Below are positions 54,050 through 62,194 of a DNA stretch of 64,000 nucleotides, one piece after another. The translations under genes and the position numbers were made by a program. The DNA is taken from contig CAVUHL010000003.1 in NCBI GenBank assembly GCA_963741305.1, positions 3,100,001-3,164,000 on the forward strand, in the 5' to 3' direction. The notes under the pieces are model-generated. The model worked only from the letters and a program-made list of their open reading frames with translations. It did no database searches and had not been told where the DNA came from. Source of the DNA: DATMER01 sp963741305 (GTDB lineage Bacteria > Acidobacteriota > Thermoanaerobaculia > Multivoradales > UBA5704). Every line of letters starts with the position of its first letter. Position 1 is the first letter of the stretch.

Positions 54050-54556
54050 CTTTGCTTCAACGTAGCCGCTCCCACCCGGCCCATCGGGCCGGGAGAACCC
54101 AGCCCGGGGCTGAGGCCGCAGGCCGACGCCCTGGGGAATCGGATCCAAATCCGTTGCGGCCTGGAAGGCCGCGAGAACCTCGCCGGACGGGCAACTGCTC
54201 CGGGAGCGACTCTCGCGGCCCTTCAGGCCGCGCCGATATGTCGTCTCGTTCCCAGGGCATCGGTCTTGGGCTTTGCTCTGCCGGCCCGCTGGCAGGGTGA
54301 TCAAGCCGCCTGCCAAATGTGTCGAACTTCTATGCAAAGTCCCAAACCATCCTGTTCTCGGAGCGCTTATGCGCCAAGCTCTATCGCTTTGACGCTTATA
54401 AGAAAAGGGTGTAATCTGAGTTCTAAGCCCATAAGCTGCCCAGGAGATGCGACCAGCGGCGCCTCTCCGCAGCGAGACAGGTTTGACGCTTGCTGGAAGG
54501 TAAAACGGATACACCTAAGCGGCGGTTAGGCGGGAGAAAGACTGGAGTTTGGGATA
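54050..54556. other. Intergenic stretch with repeat debris and a low-GC patch
   Basis: The first ~250 bases hold GC-rich inverted motifs (GGCCGCGAGAACC at about 54166 against GACTCTCGCGGCC at about 54210). After about 54300 the composition shifts to lower GC. There is a 31-codon frame (54319-54414, beginning SNFYAKSQTILFSERLCAKL) without a convincing RBS. The segment ends with the CCTAA-N7-TTAGG site described separately. I see no confident gene here. Confidence 0.6.
54513..54531 (+). other. attI-like or half-attC integron recombination site
   Basis: The segment reads ACCTAAGCGGCGGTTAGGC. It contains the integron core GTTAGGC (54525-54531) preceded by an inverted CCTAA with a 7-base spacer, the same geometry as the paired integrase-binding boxes of attI1. 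The lower-GC lipase-like gene's start codon was about 24 bases downstream before the IS21 inserted. No matching R''/L'' arm is found upstream, which favours attI-like or a truncated attC. Confidence 0.5.
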
Positions 54557-54776
54557 TGTTGCGGATTCCGAGCGAATCCGGCCACCCATTCCGACGCGAA
54601 GGCGGCCACCATTCCGACGTGAAGGCGGCCACCCATTCCGAGGCCAAAGCGGCCACCGATTCCGACGTGAAGGCGGCCACTTTTTGAGGGTCGTCGGAAT
54701 GGTGGCCGGCTTGCTGTCGGAATGAGCGGCGAGCAGGGCTCCGACGCCGTGACACTCTGGCTCCGAAGGGAGGCAG

Positions 54777-56339
54777 ATGCCGGCAAGGAGACTCAGTATG
54801 CGGAAGGTCCAAGAGGTGTTGCGTTTGCTGTTGGTGTGCGGCTTGAGCCAACGTCAGGCCAGTCGGGCGAGCGGGGTCGGAAGGGCGAGCGTGGCGGAGT
54901 ACGTTGAGCGGGCGCAGAAGGCTGGGCTGCTGGAGACGTGGGAGAGCTTGAGCGAGGAGGAGTTGGAGTGCCGGCTGTATCCGCCGGCCCGGAGAGTGCC
55001 GTTGCAGGCCGAGCGTCCAGAGGCTGACTGGGCTGCGGTCCACGAGGAGCTCAAGCGCCGGGACATGACGCTTTCCCTGGTCTGGCAGGAGTACCGGGAG
55101 CAGAATCCGGACGGTTACCAGTACAGCCGGTTCTGCGACTTGTACCGGGAGTGGCGGGGCAAGCAGGATCTGTGCATGCGACAGGTGCACCGGCCCGGAG
55201 AGAAGCTGTTCGTCGACTATTGCGGCGCGACGGTGCCGGTGGTCGACGCGGGGACGGGCGAGGTGCGGGAGGCGCAGGTCTTCGTGGCGGTTTGGGGCGC
55301 CAGCAGCTACACCTTCGCGGAGGCGACGTGGAGCCAGGGCCTGGCCGACTGGATCGGCTCGCATGTGCGGGCCCTGGAGTTCGGCGGCGGTGTGCCGGAG
55401 CTGGTGATCCCGGACAACCTGCGTTCTGGAGTGACCCGGGCGTGCCGGTACGAGCCGGAGCTGAACCCGACCTACCAGGACCTGGCCATGCACTACGGCG
55501 TGGCGGTGATGCCGGCGCGGGTGCGCAAGCCGCGCGACAAGGCCAAAGTCGAAGCCGGCGTGCAGCTGGTCCAGCGCTGGATCCTGGCCCGGCTGCGACA
55601 CCGGACGTTTTTCTCGCTCGGCGAGCTCAACCAGGCGATCCGCGAGCTTTTGGGTCCGTTGAACGAGCGCCCGTTTCGCAAGCGTCCCGGCTCTCGGCAA
55701 TCGCTGTTCGAGAGTCTCGAGCAGCCGGCTCTTCGACCGCTGCCAGGCGAGCGTTTCACCTACGCCGAGTGGAAGAAGGCGCGGGTCCACATCGACTATC
55801 ACGTCGAGGTCGAAGGCCACTACTACAGCGTGCCCTACCAGCTGGTGAGCCAGCAGCTCGACGTGCGGGTGAGCGCCCAGACGGTGGAGTGCTTCGCCAA
55901 AGGCAAGCGGGTGTCGAGCCATCTGCGCAGCCTTGTGCGAGGCGCTCATACGACGCAGAGCGGTCACATGCCCCGTGCTCATCGGGAGTACGCGGAATGG
56001 ACGCCCGAGCGTCTGGTGCGGTGGGCGCGGGAGGCGGGGCCATCGGTGGGCGGGCTGATCGAGCGGGTGATGTCGACGCGGGCGCATCCGCAGCAGGGCT
56101 TCCGCTCGTGCCTGGGGATCATGCGGCTGGGCCAGCGCTACGGGGCAGAGAGGCTGGAGGCGGCCTGCCAGCGGGCTCTTCAGGTCGACGCCGTCTCGTA
56201 CCGCAGCCTGCGCTCGATCCTGCAGGCGGGTCTGGATCGGCAGGAGGTGCCGGCCGGCGAGCCGTCGGCGGTCCTGCCGCAGGTGCATGAAAACCTCCGG
56301 GGCTCCTCGTACTACGGCGGGGAGGAGTGGCCATGCTGA
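54777..56339 (+). CDS. istA: IS21 transposase IstA
   Basis: The protein is up to 520 residues (an alternative ATG at 54798 gives MRKVQEVLRLLLVCG). An N-terminal helix-turn-helix (GLSQRQASRASGVGRASVAE) is followed by an RNase H-like DDE core. The core shows Asp in EKLFVDYCGATVPV, Asp in ELVIPDNLRSGV and Glu in PRDKAKVEAGVQLVQRW, so the catalytic triad is intact. The C-terminal beta-barrel region (HIDYHVEVEGHYYSVPYQLV) is typical. The stop overlaps the istB start by 7 bases. Confidence 0.95.
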   Translation: MPARRLSMRKVQEVLRLLLVCGLSQRQASRASGVGRASVAEYVERAQKAGLLETWESLSEEELECRLYPPARRVPLQAERPEADWAAVHEELKRRDMTLSLVWQEYREQNPDGYQYSRFCDLYREWRGKQDLCMRQVHRPGEKLFVDYCGATVPVVDAGTGEVREAQVFVAVWGASSYTFAEATWSQGLADWIGSHVRALEFGGGVPELVIPDNLRSGVTRACRYEPELNPTYQDLAMHYGVAVMPARVRKPRDKAKVEAGVQLVQRWILARLRHRTFFSLGELNQAIRELLGPLNERPFRKRPGSRQSLFESLEQPALRPLPGERFTYAEWKKARVHIDYHVEVEGHYYSVPYQLVSQQLDVRVSAQTVECFAKGKRVSSHLRSLVRGAHTTQSGHMPRAHREYAEWTPERLVRWAREAGPSVGGLIERVMSTRAHPQQGFRSCLGIMRLGQRYGAERLEAACQRALQVDAVSYRSLRSILQAGLDRQEVPAGEPSAVLPQVHENLRGSSYYGGEEWPC

Positions 56340-57085
56340 CCCATCCGACGCTGGAGAAGCTTCAAGAGCTGCGGCTCAGCGGCATGGCCAAGGGCTTGGA
56401 GGAGCAGATGCAGATGAGCGGCCTGGAGGAGCTCGGTTTCGTCGAGCGTCTGGGCCTGCTGGTGGATCGCGAGATGACGGAGCGCGAGAACCGCCGGCTC
56501 AAGGACCGGCTCGCCAAGGCGCGGCTGCGCCAGAGCGCGGCCGTGGAAGACGTGGACCTGCGAACGCCCCGTGGCCTGGACCGGTCGCTCTTCGTGTCTC
56601 TGTGCTCGTGCCAGTGGGTTTCCCAACACCTCAACGTCCTGATCACCGGCAAAACCGGCACTGGCAAGAGCTTCCTGGCCTGCGCTCTGGCGCAGAAGGC
56701 CTGTCGCGAGGGCTTCACCGTGGCCTACCACCGCGTGCCGCGGCTGCTGTCGGATCTGGGCACTGCCAGGGTGGACGGCCGGTACTCGAAGCTGCTGGCG
56801 AGCCTGTCGCGGATCGATCTGCTGGTCCTCGACGACTGGGGCCTCCACCCCTTGGGCGATGCCCAACGCCGGGACCTGCTGGAGATCCTGGAGGATCGCT
56901 ACGGCAGCCGCTCGACCCTGGTGACCAGCCAACTGCCGGTCAAGATGTGGCACGACGCCATCGGCGATGCCACCCTGGCCGACGCCCTGCTCGATCGTCT
57001 GGTCCATAACGCCTACCAGATCAAGCTCCTGGGCGAGTCGAGACGCAAGGCCGCTCTGGGCACGCTAGAGGACGGTCCGTCGTGA
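56333..57085 (+). CDS. istB: IS21 helper ATPase IstB
   Basis: The protein is 250 residues, the family length. It has Walker A GKTGTGKSF, Walker B LLVLDDWGLHPL, sensor-type VTSQLPVKMWHD and the terminal LLDRLVHNAYQIKLLGESRR. IstB forms an AAA+ oligomer on target DNA and activates IstA. The ATG at 56333 overlaps the istA end, so translation is coupled. All motifs are intact, suggesting an active element. Confidence 0.95.
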   Translation: MLTHPTLEKLQELRLSGMAKGLEEQMQMSGLEELGFVERLGLLVDREMTERENRRLKDRLAKARLRQSAAVEDVDLRTPRGLDRSLFVSLCSCQWVSQHLNVLITGKTGTGKSFLACALAQKACREGFTVAYHRVPRLLSDLGTARVDGRYSKLLASLSRIDLLVLDDWGLHPLGDAQRRDLLEILEDRYGSRSTLVTSQLPVKMWHDAIGDATLADALLDRLVHNAYQIKLLGESRRKAALGTLEDGPS

Positions 57086-57469
57086 GGCGCGCGCGCCGCG
57101 CGGCCTGGCCCCCCACCCCTCCGGGAGCCCCCACCCCGGCTATGGAAGCTGACGGGGTATGGAAAGCTCCGGGCCGCCACCCGCCCGCCCTCCGGACCTT
57201 CCCACACCCCTTGGAAATCCTGGGCGCCCGCCCACCACCCACCCAGGATTCCACACAGCTCCCACAGCCGCGACGACGAGGTCATGAAAGAGACGAAGAG
57301 AAGAGAAAAGATGACAGACTCAGAGGGCCGTAGCAGGCCTCAAGGCGGCCACTTCGATCCACCATGAGCCCTGCTCGCCGCAAGCTCCGGCAGGGTGGCC
57401 GCCTTCGCCTCGGAATCGGTGGCCGCCTTCACGTCGGAATGGGTGGCCGGCTTCGTCGGAATCCGCAAT

Positions 57470-58822
57470 ATGTTGAAGTTGACTCAGAGAGAGTTCGCAG
57501 AGCCTGGGGTAGTTGCGAAGCTGGATGATGAACCATTGGTAGTTCATCATCGAGGCTCACCAGGAGAATACCTCGCTATCTTTGTCCACGGGCTCGGCGG
57601 AAAGCGCTACGGAGAGGATTCAACGTGGGGGGACTTCCCCAAGTTTGTGTTTGAGCTCTTCCCTTCCATGGATGTCGGTTTATACTCATATCGGAGTCTC
57701 TTTAAGAGATTGGCTTTCTGGAAATCGATTGATCTAGAACGAGAAGCAGAGGTCTTTAGGGGACTGTTGCGGGGTCTTGTCGAGTATAAAGGTTTCATCC
57801 TTATCGGTCACAGCATGGGCGGCCTCCTATGCAAGTGTGTAGTGACGCAATTTGCAACATTGTCGCAAGCAGAAGAGGCGAAGAGGATTAAGGGTTTGCT
57901 TTTGATGGCCTCTCCTCAACTCGGCGCTTCGCGCCTGCCTCAATGGCTTTGTTGGCTGAGCAAGGACTTCCAGGCCCTCAAGCCTCATGGGAGGTTGGTG
58001 AGCGCGATAGTAGATAACTTTCAGGAACACATTTATACTGGATTAGATCGTGCTCCTGATGGCAAGATACACATACCTGTGTGGTGCTTGGTCGCTGCTG
58101 AGGATTTTTGGGTAGACCATCTAAGTGCGGGGATCGGATTAGCTCAGGAGCAGAAGGCAACAGTGCGTGGCAGTCATACATCTATCGTAAAGCCTCCGAC
58201 CGTGGATGCCGATGGATTTCGTTTTGTCCGGATTGCCCTAGATGCAGCCATAACCAACCGTGAGGAACCCTATCGCGGATACGATTGCGTTCCCGCCAGC
58301 CAGTCAGACCTACTCCTTATTCATCAGCTTGCAAGTAAGACGTTCTCAGGCCCAATATCCAGCGTGGATCTGATGCAGCAATGGTGGAGTGCAAACCGAA
58401 ATGTTTTTTGGGTGCTTAGGAGAGTTGTAGTTTCCAGCGGCAAGCGATATGAGGAGGTGGAAGGGTATTATTGTGTACTTCCTTTGAGGAAGGAAGCTGT
58501 GGAGAAGATCTGTCGCGCAGAAGTTACAGGAGCAACCATAGGCGCTGACCTGCTGGCACGGGCTAACGAAGGCGTTGATACTTTCTATGTGGCGGCCATA
58601 GTTGGAGTGAGCGCTGTGTCGAAAGGTGTAATCGTTCACTTCCTGACTGCGCGTTTCAGATTTCTGTCGGAAAACAAGCTAATAACTGTGCTTGGACGCC
58701 CTGCGACGAACGACGGGCTCAGGATAATAGAGGGGCATGGGATGACTCCCGTTTCGGGTTCAACTCGCCCAGGTTTACGAAGCGTCTATAGGGGGCAGTT
58801 TGAGCCACGAGCGCAATCGTAA
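57470..58822 (+). CDS. Alpha/beta hydrolase (lipase-like) with C-terminal GNAT-like domain, cassette-borne
   Basis: The protein is 450 residues from ATG 57470. The N-terminal ~250 residues are a PGAP1/lipase-type hydrolase: FVHGLGGKRYGEDSTWGDF, nucleophile elbow LIGHSMGGLLCK, and late His near RGSHTSIVKPP. Residues ~265-450 resemble a GNAT fold (VDTFYVAAIVGVSAVSKGVI, LGRPATNDGLRIIEGHGM), but this is weaker. GC content is clearly below the neighbours. The IS21 sits exactly at the start codon, so the native 5' leader is now ~2.9 kb away and the frame extends 25 codons back into the IS. Integron-type sites flank the pre-insertion gene. Confidence 0.75.
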   Translation: MLKLTQREFAEPGVVAKLDDEPLVVHHRGSPGEYLAIFVHGLGGKRYGEDSTWGDFPKFVFELFPSMDVGLYSYRSLFKRLAFWKSIDLEREAEVFRGLLRGLVEYKGFILIGHSMGGLLCKCVVTQFATLSQAEEAKRIKGLLLMASPQLGASRLPQWLCWLSKDFQALKPHGRLVSAIVDNFQEHIYTGLDRAPDGKIHIPVWCLVAAEDFWVDHLSAGIGLAQEQKATVRGSHTSIVKPPTVDADGFRFVRIALDAAITNREEPYRGYDCVPASQSDLLLIHQLASKTFSGPISSVDLMQQWWSANRNVFWVLRRVVVSSGKRYEEVEGYYCVLPLRKEAVEKICRAEVTGATIGADLLARANEGVDTFYVAAIVGVSAVSKGVIVHFLTARFRFLSENKLITVLGRPATNDGLRIIEGHGMTPVSGSTRPGLRSVYRGQFEPRAQS

Positions 58823-58828
58823 TAGAGC

Positions 58829-58895
58829 GCCTAACCCGAGTTTCCACCGGCGGCCAGCTTCGCCATCCGCGCGGTGAAACTCCGCTCATTCGACG
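58829..58895 (+). other. attC-like site with extrahelical base, degenerate right core
   Basis: Seven bases after the stop lies GCCTAAC (R''). GAGTTTCCACCG (L'') follows, then a ~20-base centre and CGGTGAAACTC (L'). L'' pairs with L' except for one extra C, the extrahelical base typical of attC sites. The right core, expected as GTTAGGC, reads ATTCGAC. The site therefore looks like a genuine attC whose last core has decayed or been replaced. Confidence 0.65.
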
Positions 58896-58936
58896 TCACA
58901 GGAGAATCAACAGGAAGGGCTAAGAGGCACCGCGAT

Positions 58937-60262
58937 TCAGCGGAGGCCCACCACCGGGACCGCGGCCGCGGGGTGCTTCCAGTGGACGTTGAGATAGCGC
59001 CGGAGGTCGCTCAGCACCTCCTGGCCGATCGCGTGGTGTCCGGTTGCAGCCAGGAGCTGTTCCCAGACGGTCCGCATCTGATCGTGCGCGACGGCGGAAA
59101 GGGACGCATCGGTCAGAGCCTTCCGGCAGACGCGCATGGCCTTCTCGATCTCCCCGGCTTTCATGTGGCGGCCATAGAGATAGAGGAGGTCCAGGAAGGC
59201 TTCCTTGTAGAGCTCGTGCTCGATCTCACGATCCACCACCTCGTCATATAGCCGCTCGGCCGGCTGCTTGTATCCAAGGGCGTCCAGGAGCTTCGCGCCC
59301 GTGAACTTCCCACGGATCTGCATCCGGATCGTCGGGTTGGCATGGAGCAATCGTGAGCAGCGCCGGAACACCTGCAACGCTTCATTCGGCCGGGAGACCC
59401 CAATGAGGCACTCCACTCGAAGCAGATCAGCCAGAAGCGTCAGATGGGAGTCCGCGGGCGGAAGCAGCGGGACGGCGGCGTCGAGCGCCTCCAGGCCTTG
59501 GGCGGGCTCGGAGTCGGCCACGACGCTGGCTGCCTTGACAAGTGTGCGGGCAAAGAGCGCCCATTCGGAACGGGCGCGATAGATCGCCTTACACCTTTTC
59601 AGGGCTTCGAGGGCTCGATCAATGTGTCCCTCGTCTGCCAGGGCTGACGCGGTGATCGACAGAAACCCCGCTTCCAAGAGGGGATCGCCGGTACCTCCCT
59701 TGAGGTGCCGCTCCGCATTCGCCAGGGCCTGGTGCATTCGCTCCCATTCGGCAGCCCGGCGCCGGGCGTTGGCTACGGCGGTCCAGACCTCCGCCTTGAG
59801 GTCGTGATCGGCGGCCTGGGTGATCCGCTGGCGCTGGCTCATGGCTTCGATGCAGAGCAAGGCCATCCCCGCGAGGAACTCGGCCTCATCCCAGGACGAG
59901 GCGTCCTTGATCTCGCCGAGCACGAGATGGAAGAAGGCGATCGTGTGGCACGCCTTCGTCATCCGCACCCGCTCCCTCTGGCTCCGGCGGTTGGGCAGGC
60001 GCCGCAGCTCGGCCCACTCCGTGACGGCGGCCAGGTAGTCCACCGCCCATTGGCGCTCCCGGTCGATCAGGTCGAACACCAGTTGCAGCGGACCCTCTCC
60101 CGCCAGCCCAGGCTTCTCCGAGCGCAGCTCGTCGGCGGCGGTGCCGGCCAGAGCCCGGCATGGATCGCAGGAGACGAGATGCTCCGCAGCCGCCTCAACC
60201 TCCTGGGGGCCGCCCTCTCCAGCCAGAATCCTCCGCATGGCTTCCCGCCCCAGGTGGGACAT
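58937..60262 (-). CDS. Zinc-finger / TPR-like regulator
   Basis: The 441-residue protein starts at ATG after AAGGAGAG. The N-terminus has an anti-sigma-type zinc-binding pattern, with HLVSCDPC in residues 28-35. From residue ~55 onward it is all-helical with TPR-like pairs (DRALEALKRCKAIYRARSEW, PNEALQVFRRCSRLLHANPT, QPAERLYDEVVDREIEHELY, IEKAMRVCRKALTDAS). It has no TM segment or signal peptide. A regulatory or scaffold role is likely. A 30-codon peptide gene candidate lies 127 bases upstream on the same strand. Confidence 0.8.
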   Translation of the reverse strand: MSHLGREAMRRILAGEGGPQEVEAAAEHLVSCDPCRALAGTAADELRSEKPGLAGEGPLQLVFDLIDRERQWAVDYLAAVTEWAELRRLPNRRSQRERVRMTKACHTIAFFHLVLGEIKDASSWDEAEFLAGMALLCIEAMSQRQRITQAADHDLKAEVWTAVANARRRAAEWERMHQALANAERHLKGGTGDPLLEAGFLSITASALADEGHIDRALEALKRCKAIYRARSEWALFARTLVKAASVVADSEPAQGLEALDAAVPLLPPADSHLTLLADLLRVECLIGVSRPNEALQVFRRCSRLLHANPTIRMQIRGKFTGAKLLDALGYKQPAERLYDEVVDREIEHELYKEAFLDLLYLYGRHMKAGEIEKAMRVCRKALTDASLSAVAHDQMRTVWEQLLAATGHHAIGQEVLSDLRRYLNVHWKHPAAAVPVVGLR

Positions 60263-60352
60263 TCAAGGCTCTCCTTAAGGGTAGTACCTTCCAGGATAAT
60301 TAAGCCTACCCCGAAGTACGTGCCTCTGTACAGTTCGCGTGAAAGAGAAACG

Positions 60353-60377
60353 CGAGGGGCGCTGAGAACGCCCCTCG
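60353..60377. promoter_or_regulatory. Hairpin in the leader between the short peptide and the TPR gene
   Basis: CGAGGGGCG, CTGAGAA, CGCCCCTCG: a perfect 9-bp stem with a 7-base loop. It lies between the stop of the 30-codon frame (60390) and the TPR gene start (60262). No T-run follows in either direction. It could attenuate or separate the two genes. Confidence 0.5.
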
Positions 60378-60389
60378 GCGAGGTCGGAG

Positions 60390-60482
60390 TCAACCGTCAG
60401 GGTCCAGGTTCCGGCCGCTGTCAGATTCGTCCGTAGAGAACGACGCGAAGAAATTGAGCGCGAACAGGGCGAGACGAAGCAA
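60390..60482 (-). CDS. Putative 30-residue hydrophobic leader peptide ending in LDPDG
   Basis: The frame starts at TTG 60482 with AAGGGAG about 5 bases upstream. It encodes a hydrophobic core (LRLALFALNFFASFS) followed by an acidic tail (TDESDSGRNLDPDG) and TGA. The signal-like start and patterned tail are not what random high-GC sequence gives, and the RBS spacing is good. It is the only coding-like feature in the 347-base gap between 60263 and 60609. It may be co-transcribed with the zinc-finger/TPR gene. Function unknown. Confidence 0.5.
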   Translation of the reverse strand: MLRLALFALNFFASFSTDESDSGRNLDPDG

Positions 60483-60609
60483 GGCTTCTCCCTTCCGGGA
60501 CAGGTGACCGCACGAGCGTCATTGCCCGTGGAGGTTGTGTCCCCGTAGACCGGAGCATCCGCCTCTCCGGCCTTCCAGGACAAGCCTTGCCCGGTCGAGG
60601 AGGTCAGCG

Positions 60610-60798
60610 TTGAGAGAGAAGAGCACCGGCCGTAAGACGAAGGTGCAGCGGGACCCGCGCCTAAGGAATCTCCTGCCCCTGCTCGAAAGCCTCCCCGAGG
60701 AGCTGCGCGATGCTCTCGCCTCCACCCTGGAGGCGGTGGTGAGGACCAACCATCTCATCGAGGTCCATCAGAGAAGAACAAAGGGCCGGCAGGAGTGA
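60610..60798 (+). CDS. Small basic helical protein
   Basis: The protein is 62 residues from TTG 60610, with GAGGAGG 7 bases upstream. It is basic at the start (REKSTGRKTKVQRDPRLRN), then amphipathic helices (LLPLLESLPEELRDALASTL, EAVVRTNHLIEVHQRR). No family recognised. It ends 12 bases before the 21-bp array. Confidence 0.5.
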   Translation: MREKSTGRKTKVQRDPRLRNLLPLLESLPEELRDALASTLEAVVRTNHLIEVHQRRTKGRQE

Positions 60799-60810
60799 CG
60801 AACCGGCCTC

Positions 60811-61461
60811 CGCGTCGCCCTTCCGGGCGACCGCGCGGGCTTCCCGGTCGCCGGGGAAGGTTTCCGGACAATCGCGCAAACCTTTCCGGTCAGCGGGAAA
60901 GGATTCCGGACGGTCGGGAAGCCCTTCCCGGTCAGCGAAAAAGGCTTCCCGGCTGCCGCGCAGACCTTTTCGGCCAGCGGGAAAGGTTTCCTGGTCATCG
61001 GGAAAGGATTCCCGGTCGACGCGCAGACCTTTCCGGCTGCCGGAAAAGGATTCCCGGTCAGCGGGAAAGGTTTCCCGGTCGACGCGCAGACCTTTTCAGG
61101 CACCGGGAAAGGTTTCCCGATCACCGGGAAAGGTTTCCCGGTCACCCCGCAAACCTTTTCGGCCGCCGGGAATGGATTCCCGGCCGCCGGGCAAACCTTT
61201 CCGGCCAGCGGGAAAGGATTCCCGGTGGTCGCGCAACCTTTCCCGGCCACCGGAAAAGGATTTCCGGTCAGCGGGAAACCTTCCCCGATCGTCCGGAAAG
61301 GTCTCCAGGTCGGCGAAAATCCTTTTCCGATCGTCCGGAATGGTTTCCCGGTCACTCCGCAAGATTTCCAGGTCGCGAGGAAAGGTTTCCCGGTCGGCCT
61401 GCAGGCCTGCCCGGTCAGCGGCAAGGCTTCCTGGACACCGCGTAACGTTGGCCGGTCTGCT
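60811..61461. repeat. 21-bp tandem array, 31 units
   Basis: Thirty-one contiguous units of 21 bases tile 651 bases with no length variation. The common unit is GGGAAAGGTTTCCCGGTCANC. A second type in the same register is GCGCAAACCTTTTCCGGCCANC, whose core AAACCTTTTCC is the reverse complement of GGAAAAGGTTT. Plus- and minus-strand frames stay open across it (heptads such as TGKPFPL on the minus strand), an effect of a period divisible by three. Strict 21-base spacing, rather than protein sequence, is the conserved property. It fills the gap between a plus-strand small gene and a minus-strand SDR gene. Confidence 0.9.
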
Positions 61462-61468
61462 GCCGGGG

Positions 61469-62194
61469 TCAAAGATGAAAGCCGTTGTTGAGGTCGAAGA
61501 CGGCGCCCGTGTAGTTTCTTGCCTTGTCACTCATCAGAAACGCGACTGTGTTGGCGACGTCGTCCGCGGCGAGCGGGGTCTTGAGCAGCTCCGAGCTCCG
61601 GTACCAATTCACGACGTCTGTGGGCAGCGATGCGAACATGCCAGTTTCCACAATGCCAGGAGCCACAAGATTGACCCGAACGGATGGCGCGAAGGTCTTT
61701 GCGCACGACTTGGTCAGACCGACGAGCCCGGCCTTGGTCGTGCTATAGACAGGATCGGATCCGCCATACATAGAGCTGGAGCCGACGTTGACGATGGCGC
61801 CAGGCAGGCGCGGGCGTGCCACGAGCGCACCAAAGTGTTTGGACATCAGAATGGCTCCAAACAAGTTTACGTGAAGGACTCTCTCGATCTCGTCCTCAGA
61901 ATAGGCATCGAGGCCCTTTCCGAGATAGATGCCGGCATTGTTGACCAGGCCATACGGCGGCGCGCCGGATAGCCGCGCAAAGAGGCTTGCGACCTCTGCG
62001 GCATTGGTAACGTCGCAGCGAGTCACTTCCAGTCCCTGAGGGTATTCGTCCCGCAGCTCTTCGAGGCCCGCCTCGTCGACATCGACACCCAACACTGCAT
62101 AGCCTTCGCTCAGCAGACGGCTTCCGGTTGCGCGCCCGATGCCCTTGGCAGCGCCAGTGACAATGATCCTAGAGTCGCCGCTTGGCCTCTTCAA
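61469..62194 (-). CDS. Short-chain dehydrogenase/reductase
   Basis: The 241-residue SDR has TGAAKGIGRA (NAD(P) binding), NNAG, GSSSMYGGSD and the catalytic YSTTK. The acidic residue in VLGVDVDEAG suggests NAD preference. The start is set at TTG 62192-62194 because GGAGA lies 5 bases upstream and the protein then begins KRPSGDSRIIVTG. Longer in-frame starts fall inside the preceding gene. The coding sequences overlap by 26 bases, implying coupled translation. Confidence 0.85.
   Translation of the reverse strand: MKRPSGDSRIIVTGAAKGIGRATGSRLLSEGYAVLGVDVDEAGLEELRDEYPQGLEVTRCDVTNAAEVASLFARLSGAPPYGLVNNAGIYLGKGLDAYSEDEIERVLHVNLFGAILMSKHFGALVARPRLPGAIVNVGSSSMYGGSDPVYSTTKAGLVGLTKSCAKTFAPSVRVNLVAPGIVETGMFASLPTDVVNWYRSSELLKTPLAADDVANTVAFLMSDKARNYTGAVFDLNNGFHL

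Larger units (their letters stand above)
54559..57468 (+). mobile_element. IS21-family insertion sequence, complete, with 4-bp target duplication
   Basis: The ends are TTGCGGATTCCGA (left, 54559) and the exact inverse TCGGAATCCGCAA (right, ending 57468). Both are followed inward by several copies of a GGCGGCCACC-CATTCCGACG-type terminal repeat, characteristic of IS21. The element carries istA and istB. TATG occurs directly outside both ends (54555-54558 and 57469-57472), consistent with a 4-bp target duplication. The right-hand TATG contains the start codon of the downstream gene. The ~380 bases after istB hold only terminal repeats and a Pro-rich noncoding stretch. Confidence 0.88.

Noticed and set aside
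57086..57394. A passenger gene in the 3' part of the IS21
   Set aside because: Only Pro/Arg-rich low-complexity frames are present and no motif or RBS is visible. It is ordinary IS terminal sequence.
60768..61472. A 234-codon minus-strand protein made of GKPFP-type heptads
   Set aside because: Several frames on both strands are open across the array, as expected from a 21-base period without stops. No RBS or non-repeat domain supports translation of any one of them.
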